NCBI RefSeq assembly: GCF_002291445.1
Contig: NZ_CP014137.1
Span: forward strand, 5,022,001 to 5,086,000
Direction: 5' to 3'
Length of the DNA stretch: 64,000 bases
Origin: Brenneria goodwinii
GTDB lineage: Bacteria > Pseudomonadota > Gammaproteobacteria > Enterobacterales > Enterobacteriaceae
Made by a program: the position numbers and the translations under genes. Shown one piece after another: positions 36,154 through 43,988 of the stretch. Numbering within the stretch: the stretch's first letter is position 1; each line of letters begins with the position of its first letter. The notes beneath the pieces were generated by a model. It saw only the letters and a program-made list of their open reading frames with translations. It searched no databases and had not been told where the DNA came from.

Positions 36154-37170
36154 ATGACCGTACGCATCGCTATAAATGGTTTTGGCCGCATTGGTCGTAA
36201 TGTCTTACGTGCGTTATATGAGTCGGGCCGACGGGCTGAAATCTCGGTGGTGGCGATCAATGAGCTGGCGAGCGCCGAGGGCATGGCCCATCTGCTCAAA
36301 TATGATTCCAGTCATGGCCGTTTCTCCTGGGATGTTCGTCAGGAGTGTGACCAATTGTACGTCGGGGATGATTGCATCCGGTTGTTGCATCAGGCTGAGA
36401 TTCCGCAGCTGCCCTGGCGCGAACTGGGCGTCGACGTGGTGTTGGATTGTAGCGGTGTCTATGGCAGCCGTGGGGATGGCGAGGCTCACCTGGCGGCCGG
36501 AGCCAAGAAAGTGCTTTTTTCCCACCCCGGAACGCCCGATCTGGATGCCACGGTGGTATTTGGCGTTAACCATCAAAATTTAAAATCCGAACACCGCATC
36601 GTTTCGAATGCCTCCTGCACAACCAACTGCATTATTCCTATAATTAAGCTGCTGGACGACGCATTCAGTATTGAAAATGGAACGGTAACGACAATCCATT
36701 CATCAATGAACGATCAGCCGGTGATTGATGCGTATCACCGCGATCTGAGGCGTACTCGTGCCGCCGGTCAGTCGATTATCCCGGTGGATACCAAACTGGC
36801 CGTGGGCATCACCCGAATTTTTCCGAAATTTCTCGATCGTTTCGAAGCAATATCCGTTCGGGTTCCCACAATTAACGTGACGGCGATCGATCTGAGCGTT
36901 AGCGTGGAGAAGGCCGTAAACGTAAGTGAAATTAATGCGCTTTTTCAAAAATCAGCGCATGAGGCATTTCGTGGTATAGTTGACTACACCGAATTGCCGT
37001 TGGTTTCGGCCGATTTTAACCATGATCCGCATAGTGCCATTGTCGATGGCACGCAGACTCGGGTTAGTGGTCAGCATCTGATTAAAACGCTGGTCTGGTG
37101 CGATAATGAATGGGGGTTCGCCAACCGAATGTTGGATACAACACGGGCGATGGCGGCCTGCGGTTTCTAG
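36154..37170 (+). CDS. epd: Erythrose-4-phosphate dehydrogenase
   Basis: Epd oxidises erythrose 4-phosphate to 4-phosphoerythronate with NAD, the first step to pyridoxal phosphate. The 338-residue product is a GAPDH-family enzyme with the Rossmann start INGFGRIGRNVLRA and the catalytic Cys in SNASCTTNCI. The family end is WCDNEWGFANRMLDTT. I used the ATG at 36154 (MTVRIAINGFG) after GGCAGGAGAG; the frame is open 17 codons further without similarity. It is followed by pgk after 72 bp. Enterobacteria also have true GAPDH elsewhere. Confidence 0.94.
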   Translation: MTVRIAINGFGRIGRNVLRALYESGRRAEISVVAINELASAEGMAHLLKYDSSHGRFSWDVRQECDQLYVGDDCIRLLHQAEIPQLPWRELGVDVVLDCSGVYGSRGDGEAHLAAGAKKVLFSHPGTPDLDATVVFGVNHQNLKSEHRIVSNASCTTNCIIPIIKLLDDAFSIENGTVTTIHSSMNDQPVIDAYHRDLRRTRAAGQSIIPVDTKLAVGITRIFPKFLDRFEAISVRVPTINVTAIDLSVSVEKAVNVSEINALFQKSAHEAFRGIVDYTELPLVSADFNHDPHSAIVDGTQTRVSGQHLIKTLVWCDNEWGFANRMLDTTRAMAACGF

Positions 37171-37242
37171 TACGACGGTATTGATCGACGGTCAATATCT
37201 CGCTCAAGCAACTTTAAAAGAGAATCAACAAGAGGATTCACC

Positions 37243-38406
37243 ATGTCTGTAATTAAGATGACCGATCTGGATCTAGCCGGCAAACGCGTACTGATCCGTT
37301 CGGATCTGAACGTGCCGGTAAAAGAAGGTAAAGTGACGTCTGATGCGCGTATCCGCGCTTCTCTGCCGACCATCGAAGCCGCCCTGAAACAGGGTGCCCG
37401 CGTGATGGTGACTTCCCACCTGGGGCGTCCGACCGAAGGAGAATACAACGAAGAGTTTTCTCTGCTGCCTGTTGTCAATTACCTGAAAGACAAACTCTCT
37501 TCCCCGGTGCGTCTGGCAAAAGATTATCTGGACGGCGTAGACGTTGCTGAAGGCGAACTGGTTGTTCTGGAAAACGTACGTTTCAACAAAGGCGAGAAGA
37601 AAGACGACGAAGTGCTGTCCAAGAAATATGCCGCGCTGTGTGATGTCTTTGTTATGGACGCATTCGGTACCGCTCACCGTGCCCAGGCTTCAACGCACGG
37701 CGTAGGTAAATTCGCGCCTATCGCCTGTGCCGGTCCGCTGCTGTCCGCCGAACTGGAAGCATTGGGCAAAGCGCTGGGCAATCCGGCTCGTCCGATGGTC
37801 GCCATCGTCGGCGGTTCTAAAGTTTCGACTAAGCTAACCGTGCTTGATTCCCTGTCTAAAATTGCCGACCAACTGATTGTGGGCGGCGGCATCGCGAATA
37901 CGTTCGTTGCGGCTCAAGGTCACAATGTCGGTAAATCACTGTACGAAGCGGACCTGATCCCTGAAGCGAAAAAACTGTTGGAAACCTGCGATATCCCGGT
38001 TCCGACCGATGTTCGCGTGGCAACCGAGTTTTCTGAAACGGCTGCCGCAACCACGAAATCCGTCACTGAAATTAAAGACGATGAGCAGATTCTGGATCTG
38101 GGCGATGTTTCCGCAGAGCGCCTGGCAGACATTCTGAAAAACGCTAAAACCATTCTGTGGAATGGTCCGGTCGGCGTGTTTGAGTTCCCGAATTTCCGTA
38201 GAGGCACTGAAATTGTCGCCAAAGCGATTGCAGACAGCGCGGCATTCTCCATCGCCGGCGGTGGTGATACGCTGGCGGCGATTGACCTGTTTGGTATCGC
38301 TGACAAAATTTCCTATATTTCTACCGGCGGCGGCGCTTTCCTTGAATTCGTTGAAGGGAAGAAACTGCCTGCGGTAGTTATGCTGGAAGAACGCGCTAAA
38401 CAGTAA
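37243..38406 (+). CDS. pgk: Phosphoglycerate kinase
   Basis: Pgk makes ATP and 3-phosphoglycerate from 1,3-bisphosphoglycerate in glycolysis. The 387-residue product has the N-terminal RVLIRSDLNVPVK signature, the substrate-binding HLGRPTEG, the hinge and the nucleotide-binding GGGDTLAAI. It is the middle gene of epd-pgk-fbaA; a 7-bp hairpin lies in the gap to fbaA. Confidence 0.97.
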   Translation: MSVIKMTDLDLAGKRVLIRSDLNVPVKEGKVTSDARIRASLPTIEAALKQGARVMVTSHLGRPTEGEYNEEFSLLPVVNYLKDKLSSPVRLAKDYLDGVDVAEGELVVLENVRFNKGEKKDDEVLSKKYAALCDVFVMDAFGTAHRAQASTHGVGKFAPIACAGPLLSAELEALGKALGNPARPMVAIVGGSKVSTKLTVLDSLSKIADQLIVGGGIANTFVAAQGHNVGKSLYEADLIPEAKKLLETCDIPVPTDVRVATEFSETAAATTKSVTEIKDDEQILDLGDVSAERLADILKNAKTILWNGPVGVFEFPNFRRGTEIVAKAIADSAAFSIAGGGDTLAAIDLFGIADKISYISTGGGAFLEFVEGKKLPAVVMLEERAKQ

Positions 38407-38412
38407 TGTTTC

Positions 38413-38441
38413 AGGCTGAGCGCAGTTTACTGCTTCAGCCT
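38413..38441 (+). other. Hairpin between pgk and fbaA
   Basis: AGGCTGA pairs with TCAGCCT, with an inner CAG/CTG pairing, right after pgk. There is no long T-run, so it may be a processing or attenuation site rather than a full terminator. Confidence 0.4.
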
Positions 38442-38528
38442 TGGCTGTTCCGTCAATCATGTCGGGACAGCTATCGATTTAACGATCGATTTTTCTAACC
38501 CCACGGCCAACGAAACAGGACACGTAAC

Positions 38529-39608
38529 ATGTCTAAAATTTTTGATTTCGTAAAACCTGGTGTCATCACTGGTGATGATGTTCAGAAAGTTTTTGCAGTA
38601 GCAAAAGAAAACAAATTCGCTCTGCCAGCAGTCAACTGCGTCGGTACCGACTCAATCAATGCCGTGCTTGAAGCCGCAGCTAAAGTGCGCTCGCCGGTGA
38701 TTGTTCAGTTCTCTAACGGCGGTGCTGCATTTATCGCCGGTAAGGGGCTGAAATCCGACGTTCCGCAGCAGGCTGCTATCCAGGGCGCGATCTCCGGGGC
38801 GCATCATGTTCATCAGATGGCCGAATACTACGGCGTGCCGGTTATCCTGCATACCGACCACTGCGCCAAGAAACTGCTGCCGTGGCTCGACGGACTGCTG
38901 GACGCCGGTGAAAAACACTTCGCTGCACATGGCAAACCGCTGTTCTCTTCTCACATGATCGACCTGTCTGAAGAATCTCTGGAAGAAAACATCGAAATCT
39001 GTAGCAAATATCTGACTCGCATGGCGAAACTGGATATGACGCTGGAAATCGAATTGGGTTGCACCGGCGGTGAAGAAGACGGCGTGGACAACAGCCATCT
39101 GGATAACTCCGCGCTGTACACTCAGCCGGAAGACGTGGCTTACGCTTATGAAAAACTGAATGCTATCAGCCCGCGTTTCACTATTGCCGCTTCTTTCGGT
39201 AACGTCCACGGTGTTTACAAGCCAGGTAACGTGCAGCTGACGCCGAAAATCCTGCGTAACTCTCAGGACTATGTCTCTAAAAAATACAACCTGCCGCACA
39301 ATAGCCTGAACTTCGTATTCCACGGCGGTTCCGGTTCTACCGCTGCTGAAATTGAAGAAGCAGTAGGCTACGGCGTTATTAAAATGAACATCGATACCGA
39401 TACCCAGTGGGCAACCTGGGAAGGTATTCTGCAGTACTACAAGAAAAACGAAGGGTATCTGCAAGCCCAACTGGGCAACCCGGAAGGCGCCGACAAACCG
39501 AACAAGAAATACTACGATCCGCGTGCATGGCTGCGTGCCGCACAAGGCACCATGGTAGCTCGTTTGGAAAAAGCCTTTAAAGAACTGAACGCAATCGATG
39601 TTCTTTAA
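38529..39608 (+). CDS. fbaA: Fructose-bisphosphate aldolase class II
   Basis: FbaA is the zinc-dependent aldolase that splits fructose 1,6-bisphosphate. The 359-residue product has the zinc ligands in HTDHCAKK, the signature LEIELGCTGGEEDG, and VFHGGSGST with phosphate contacts. It ends the epd-pgk-fbaA cluster and is followed by an intrinsic terminator. Confidence 0.97.
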   Translation: MSKIFDFVKPGVITGDDVQKVFAVAKENKFALPAVNCVGTDSINAVLEAAAKVRSPVIVQFSNGGAAFIAGKGLKSDVPQQAAIQGAISGAHHVHQMAEYYGVPVILHTDHCAKKLLPWLDGLLDAGEKHFAAHGKPLFSSHMIDLSEESLEENIEICSKYLTRMAKLDMTLEIELGCTGGEEDGVDNSHLDNSALYTQPEDVAYAYEKLNAISPRFTIAASFGNVHGVYKPGNVQLTPKILRNSQDYVSKKYNLPHNSLNFVFHGGSGSTAAEIEEAVGYGVIKMNIDTDTQWATWEGILQYYKKNEGYLQAQLGNPEGADKPNKKYYDPRAWLRAAQGTMVARLEKAFKELNAIDVL

Positions 39609-39632
39609 CTAAGATTCTTAAAGGTCTATCGC

Positions 39633-39660
39633 TAAGGCTCCTACGGGGGCCTTAATTTTA
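39633..39660 (+). terminator. fbaA terminator
   Basis: The stem TAAGGCTCC / GGGGCCTTA (one G-T wobble) with a TACG loop is followed by ATTTTAT, 24 bp after the fbaA stop. Confidence 0.82.
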
Positions 39661-39739
39661 TACAGGTTTTGCCGCAGATTGCGGTTTTTGGTGTGAAAAC
39701 GAGGCTCTGTCAGGGAGCGTAAGAATCAGGAGTTATTGT

Positions 39740-40594
39740 ATGGAAGAACTGAACGAAGGCGTGCAGCAAGCGACCGGTTGGCTGGTTACTCATCAGGATA
39801 TCTTGTTGCAGTATGCGGTTAATATCGTTGCCGCATTAGTGATCTTGGTGGTCGGGCTGATTGTCGCCCGCATAGTGTCGGGAACGATTAATAGAGTGAT
39901 GGTGAGCCGCTCCATTGATAAAACGGTAGCGGATTTTTTGTGCGCTCTGGTGCGCTATGGCATTATCGCGTTTACGCTGATCGCGGTGCTGAGCCGGGTC
40001 GGCGTTCAGACGGCATCGGTGATTGCGGTACTGGGTGCGGCAGGTTTAGCTGTTGGTTTAGCCCTGCAAGGATCGCTGGCAAACTTTGCAGCGGGCGTGC
40101 TGTTGGTCATTTTTCGCCCCTTCCGTACGGGAGAGTATGTTGATTTGGGCGGTGTCGCCGGAACGGTCATCCAGGTTCAGATTTTTTCTACCACGTTGCG
40201 CACAACGGATGGCAAGATCATCGTGGTGCCGAATGGTAAAATCATCGCGGGAAATATCATCAACAGTTCGCGTGAGCCCGATCGCCGCACGGAGATTATT
40301 GTCGGCGTGGCCTATGATGCCGATATCGATGTGGTTAAAAAATTGTTGGGCGACATTGTGGCGGCCGACAAACGCATCCAGCACGATAAAGGCGTGACCA
40401 TTCGTTTGAATGAGATGGCGGCGTCATCCCTCAATTTTGTGGTATGGGTATGGAGCACCAATGGCGATGCCCAGGCGGTTTACTGGGATCTGTTGGAAAG
40501 TTTCAAACGGGTGTTGGACGAAAATCGTATCGGTATCCCGTATCCGCAGATGGATGTGCATCTGTATAATGCCGACAGGCAGGAAGCTAACTAA
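39740..40594 (+). CDS. mscS: Small-conductance mechanosensitive channel
   Basis: MscS is the heptameric inner-membrane channel that releases solutes on hypo-osmotic shock. The 284-residue product has three membrane segments. The pore helix TM3 has the Gly/Ala pattern LGAAGLAVGLALQGSLANFA, followed by the beta domain with FRPFRTGEYVDLGG and the cytoplasmic cage. Order fbaA-mscS-argO matches E. coli. Confidence 0.96.
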   Translation: MEELNEGVQQATGWLVTHQDILLQYAVNIVAALVILVVGLIVARIVSGTINRVMVSRSIDKTVADFLCALVRYGIIAFTLIAVLSRVGVQTASVIAVLGAAGLAVGLALQGSLANFAAGVLLVIFRPFRTGEYVDLGGVAGTVIQVQIFSTTLRTTDGKIIVVPNGKIIAGNIINSSREPDRRTEIIVGVAYDADIDVVKKLLGDIVAADKRIQHDKGVTIRLNEMAASSLNFVVWVWSTNGDAQAVYWDLLESFKRVLDENRIGIPYPQMDVHLYNADRQEAN

Positions 40595-40912
40595 TTTCTG
40601 CTTCGGTTGATCCGGGAAGATAATTCCCGGATCGCTGTCACATTAATTGAATGAATATCCCCTTTACGGCGTGTGATGGCTTTAAAGGTGAAAATAAATC
40701 TTCTGCTCCCCTCTTTCTCATCATATTTATAAGGAACGCAGGTTTTTTTGTTCGTGTTATTCCTGATGGCGCGCTTGTCAATTTCCTGCGTTGCATATGA
40801 CGCATCATCATTAGCGCTTCTAATATATAATTAGAAAGTTAAATTTCCATTAATGATAAACCCTCCATAAACTGCCGTTCATCTTAACAATCACTCTTTT
40901 AGGCAGGCAGTT
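40595..40912. other. mscS-argO intergenic region
   Basis: Apart from the mscS hairpin, this 318-bp stretch should hold the argO promoter and ArgP-binding site known from E. coli. The ArgP target has no strong consensus, so I cannot place it. A 49-codon frame from 40651 lacks a ribosome site and is not called. Confidence 0.55.
40609..40633 (+). terminator. Hairpin after mscS
   Basis: A perfect 10-bp stem GATCCGGGAA / TTCCCGGATC with a GATAA loop begins 15 bp after the mscS stop. It lacks a T-run, so termination is uncertain. Confidence 0.5.
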
Positions 40913-41527
40913 ATGTTGGCGGTGTATCTGCAGGGATTTATTTTCGGCGCGGCGATGATTTTGCCCTTGGGGCCACAGAACGCTTTTGTGATGAATCAAG
41001 GCATTAGGCGGCAGTACCACTTGATGATTGCATTTTTGTGTTCGTTGAGCGACGTGGTGTTGATTTGCGCAGGCGTCTTCGGCGGCAGCGCGTTGCTCAG
41101 CCAGTCTTCATTGCTGATGGGCATGATTACCTGGGGCGGCGTCGCCTTCCTGCTGTGGTATGGCTGGGGCGCATTCAAGACGGTATTCAGTAAGGATTTG
41201 GCGGTGGTTAAGGCTGAAATGATGAAGCAGAGCCGCTGGCGCATTCTTGCCACGATGCTGGCCGTCACCTGGCTTAATCCGCATGTCTATCTGGATACGT
41301 TTGTCGTGCTGGGGAGTCTGGGGAGTCAATTCGCCGGCCCGGAGCGCAGTTGGTTCGCGCTGGGGTCGGTTACGGCGTCGTTCTTATGGTTTTTTGCTTT
41401 GGCGCTGCTGGCGGCCTGGTTGTCTCCGTGGTTGAACACGCCGCGCGTGCAGCGTGCGATTAACCTGTTTGTCGGCGTGGTGATGTGGGGGATTGCATTA
41501 CAGCTGGCCCGGCATGGCTGGCAATAA
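40913..41527 (+). CDS. argO: Arginine exporter ArgO
   Basis: ArgO is a LysE-family inner-membrane exporter for arginine and canavanine. The 204-residue product has about five or six membrane segments and the family motifs LPLGPQNAFVMNQGIRR (about residues 19-35) and TWLNPHVYLDTFVVLG. In E. coli, argO is activated by ArgP, whose gene is only 0.9 kb downstream here. Confidence 0.95.
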   Translation: MLAVYLQGFIFGAAMILPLGPQNAFVMNQGIRRQYHLMIAFLCSLSDVVLICAGVFGGSALLSQSSLLMGMITWGGVAFLLWYGWGAFKTVFSKDLAVVKAEMMKQSRWRILATMLAVTWLNPHVYLDTFVVLGSLGSQFAGPERSWFALGSVTASFLWFFALALLAAWLSPWLNTPRVQRAINLFVGVVMWGIALQLARHGWQ

Positions 41528-41690
41528 ATTACATTGCTTTACACGGGTTTCGGAAATTCACCTATATTTTGTTGTGTCAGCAATACGTTATGTTACCCGG
41601 CATACAGAACTTACCGTCGGTACGGGAAACACAGCGACGGTAAAGCGGTCTGATGACCGTTTCAGAAAAAATATAGATAAAGGAGTCATT

Positions 41691-42416
41691 GTGAAGCTAA
41701 GAGCCCTGACATTAGCTGCTATGGTCGGTTTAAGCACTTTGCCGATGTTCGGTCAGGCCGCAGAATTACCGGATGGTCCGCATGTTGTGACTTCGGGAAC
41801 GGCCAGCGTTGATGCGACGCCGGATATTGCGCGTTTGGCGATTGAAGTCAGCGTGTCATCCAAAGATGCCGCCGATGCGAAAAAACAGGTTGATGCCCGA
41901 GTCGCCCAGTATTTTGATTTCCTGGGTAAAAACGGCATTGAGAAAAAGGATATCAATGCGGCCAACTTACGCACTCAGCCGGAATATGATTACCTGAAAA
42001 CCGGCGGGTCCGTGCTGAAAGGGTATCGTGCCGTGCGTCAGGTCGAGGTTACGCTGCGCCAGTTGGATAAGCTGAATGAGCTGCTTGATGGCGCATTGAA
42101 GTCGGGGCTGAATGAAATCCGCACCGTCGATCTGGGCGTTGCCAATCCCGATGTCTACCGTGATAAGGTGCGTCAGAAAGCCATTGAGCAGGCAACCAGT
42201 CAGGCTCAATCGCTAGCCAAGGGATTTAATACCACCCTTGGACCCATTTACAGCATTCGCTATCACGTTACCAACTATCAACCCGTACCGATGGCTCGGA
42301 TGTTTAAAGCGGCTGATGTGGCGGTACAGAGCGAAGCTGCTCAGACTTACGAGCAGCAAACCATTCACTTTGACGATCAGGTCGATGTGGTATTTGAACT
42401 TCAGCGCAATCCCTGA
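41691..42416 (+). CDS. yggE: SIMPL-domain periplasmic protein (oxidative stress defence)
   Basis: YggE is a DUF541/SIMPL-domain periplasmic protein linked to lower reactive-oxygen stress in E. coli. I chose the GTG at 41691. It follows AGGAG (41681-41685) and gives a signal peptide (core LTLAAMVGLSTLPMFG, cut near QAAELP) and 241 residues. The open frame begins 66 codons earlier, inside argO, and has no family similarity there. SIMPL motifs VTSGTASVDATPDIA and YRAVRQVEVTLR are clear. Confidence 0.9.
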   Translation: MKLRALTLAAMVGLSTLPMFGQAAELPDGPHVVTSGTASVDATPDIARLAIEVSVSSKDAADAKKQVDARVAQYFDFLGKNGIEKKDINAANLRTQPEYDYLKTGGSVLKGYRAVRQVEVTLRQLDKLNELLDGALKSGLNEIRTVDLGVANPDVYRDKVRQKAIEQATSQAQSLAKGFNTTLGPIYSIRYHVTNYQPVPMARMFKAADVAVQSEAAQTYEQQTIHFDDQVDVVFELQRNP

Positions 42417-42427
42417 ATGAACGGCAT

Positions 42428-43321
42428 TTAAGATTGCCGCAAAACCTGATGCCCATGCGCCAGCAGGGCATCAGTCACCTTTCTCATCATCCTGCTTTCC
42501 GGGGCGAAGCGGTGCCAGTAGAGCATCCGGCGCTGAAGCAGTCCCGGCGTCAGATCGATCAGCTCATTGCTGGCTAACTCTCGCTCAATCTGCAGATGCG
42601 GGATCATGCAGCAGGTTGTGCCTTGACGGGCCAGTTGCACGAAGGCTTCCGAAGAGTTCACGATATGGCACGGCACGCTGCCGGGCGATAAATCGAAGTT
42701 TTGCTGTAAGAATGCCTGATGCATGTCATCAAGGTGATCGAACGCGACCGCCGGCGCGCGCAGCAGCGCGGAGCGCGTCACGCCATTGGGGAAATAGCGG
42801 GCCGCAAAAGCCGGTGAGGCAACAAACAGATAGTCCAGGGCGCCCAGCTTGTCGACCAGGCAGCTTGGCAGCGGTTGCGGCTGAATACTCACGGCCCCCA
42901 CCACTTCACCGCGGCGCAGTCTTTCCTGCGTCCGGGTTTCGTCTTCCACCTGCAGGTTCAGACGAATAGGCGAATCCGCCAACACCGGCTGCAACGCCGG
43001 TAGCAGCCAGGTCGCCAGACTGTCGGCGTTAACCGCCAACGACAGCAGCAGCGGAATATCACTGCTGGTTTCATTCCCTAACCATTCCTCTTCCAACAGT
43101 TCAACCTGATGCAATAACGCCAGGAGTTTCTGTCCCTGTTCGGTGGGGCGGGGCGGAATCGTTCTGACTAACAATGGCTGACCGAACAGATTTTCCAGTT
43201 GTTTAATGCGCTGGGATACGGCCGATTGCGTTATGCATAATTTCTGCGCTGCGCGTTCAAAGCCCCGCTCGCGGATTACGGCATCCAGAGCCTGCAGCGT
43301 TCGATAGTCCGGGCGTTTCAT
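42428..43321 (-). CDS. argP: LysR-type regulator ArgP
   Basis: ArgP (IciA) is the lysine/arginine-responsive LysR-type regulator that activates argO and other genes. The product is 297 residues from the ATG at 43321 (MKRPDYRTLQALDAV), the E. coli length; the frame is open 13 codons further upstream. The N-terminal helix-turn-helix has AAQKLCITQSAVSQRIKQLE. The effector domain carries VNADSLATWLLPAL and HIVNSSEAFVQLARQGTTC. The prophage end lies about 95 bp upstream of this start, so the native promoter may be cut short. Confidence 0.97.
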   Translation of the reverse strand: MKRPDYRTLQALDAVIRERGFERAAQKLCITQSAVSQRIKQLENLFGQPLLVRTIPPRPTEQGQKLLALLHQVELLEEEWLGNETSSDIPLLLSLAVNADSLATWLLPALQPVLADSPIRLNLQVEDETRTQERLRRGEVVGAVSIQPQPLPSCLVDKLGALDYLFVASPAFAARYFPNGVTRSALLRAPAVAFDHLDDMHQAFLQQNFDLSPGSVPCHIVNSSEAFVQLARQGTTCCMIPHLQIERELASNELIDLTPGLLQRRMLYWHRFAPESRMMRKVTDALLAHGHQVLRQS

Positions 43322-43416
43322 GAAAGTAAAAATCCCCTGAGTGACGTCAGTTTTTTTCACTATGCCACATTTTGCAGTTTTACCATGCAGAAATCTTATT
43401 CCCGGATTTTGGTTTA

Positions 43417-43450
43417 TGAAACGCGCGGGCTATTTCGCGGACGTAGCCTT
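43417..43450 (+). repeat. Candidate right end of the Mu-like prophage
   Basis: TGAAACGCGCGGGCTATTTC starts at 43417, between the last phage gene and argP. Mu-type ends begin with TG, and the Mu right end starts TGAAGCGGCGC and has CGCGAAA-type transposase sites nearby. Here TTTCGCGG follows. The flanking 5 bases GTTTA would be the target duplication. The exact base is uncertain because the left end is not in the window. Confidence 0.5.
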
Positions 43451-43503
43451 GCTAAGGGACTTACCCGCTGTAGCGCGCCAAGAAAAATGAGAATTGGAAC
43501 CAC

Positions 43504-43549
43504 AAAAAAAGAAAAACCGCATATATTCGCATAATAAACGGTTTTTCTT
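43504..43549 (-). terminator. Terminator of the prophage late operon
   Basis: AAGAAAAACCG pairs with CGGTTTTTCTT around a 19-base loop. Read on the minus strand, the right arm runs into a further T-run, so it can end the late transcript before it reaches argP. The A-rich flank allows function in both directions. Confidence 0.75.
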
Positions 43550-43585
43550 GTCATATCATTAAGCGCATGCGCGGCAGGCGCGTTG

Positions 43586-43804
43586 TTAGGATGCTTTTTT
43601 ATCAACGCTATCTTCCAGTGTCTCCCTCAGATACACATCAATAGCCTGTGCGAGAATTCCTTTCATAGCATTGAACTGAGCCCCATTTATCATACCGTGA
43701 GATGACAACCCTTCCCACAACTTCCACGCCGCTGAATTTAATGCATTAGATAGCGGGGTTAATTGAGGGACTGTAACGACTGGCCCAAAACATTTATTGC
43801 TCAT
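43586..43804 (-). CDS. Small phage protein of unknown function, last late gene
   Basis: A 72-residue product from ATG 43804 (MSNKCFGPVVTVPQLTPLSN) is mostly helical in appearance, with an acidic end (ETLEDSVDKKAS). It overlaps the preceding gene by 11 bp and is the last gene before the terminator and the prophage end. I recognise no family. Its position after the tail-spike gene suggests a role with the adhesin or as a moron, but this is only context. Confidence 0.55.
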   Translation of the reverse strand: MSNKCFGPVVTVPQLTPLSNALNSAAWKLWEGLSSHGMINGAQFNAMKGILAQAIDVYLRETLEDSVDKKAS

Positions 43805-43988
43805 TCTCATTACCCTCATACCAGTTTTTTTTAGTTAACTCCGCTTTTGCAAGAGCATCATTTTTGGCTGCTTCAACTTGCACCACTCCAAAGCCAGAAA
43901 TGTCCATATCCCCCTGAAACATAAGTCCATTATCTTCCGTAATAAAACAGAAAAGCGTACTACCCTCAATCTCATATTTAATAGTCAT
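43794..43988 (-). CDS. Small phage protein of unknown function after tail spike
   Basis: A 64-residue product from ATG 43988 overlaps the tail-spike stop as ATGA, so it is probably coupled to it. It begins MTIKYEIEGSTLFCFITEDN and contains a short beta-like N-terminus and an Ala/Lys-rich C-terminus (AAKNDALAKAELTKKNWYE). That C-terminal pattern recalls tail-fibre assembly proteins, which often sit just after a fibre gene, but the protein is much shorter. A chaperone role is possible and unproven. Confidence 0.6.
   Translation of the reverse strand: MTIKYEIEGSTLFCFITEDNGLMFQGDMDISGFGVVQVEAAKNDALAKAELTKKNWYEGNENEQ

Noticed and set aside
38652..39545. 297-codon minus-strand frame opposite fbaA
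   Set aside because: It is a shadow of the highly biased codon use of fbaA and shows no family features.
41493..41690. N-terminal extension of yggE starting inside argO
   Set aside because: The extension has no family similarity, and the GTG at 41691 has a good ribosome site and gives a signal peptide at the right place.
43414..43605. 63-codon minus-strand frame across the prophage terminator and end
   Set aside because: It runs through the terminator hairpin and the presumed end sequence; its hydrophobic stretch comes from T-rich DNA.
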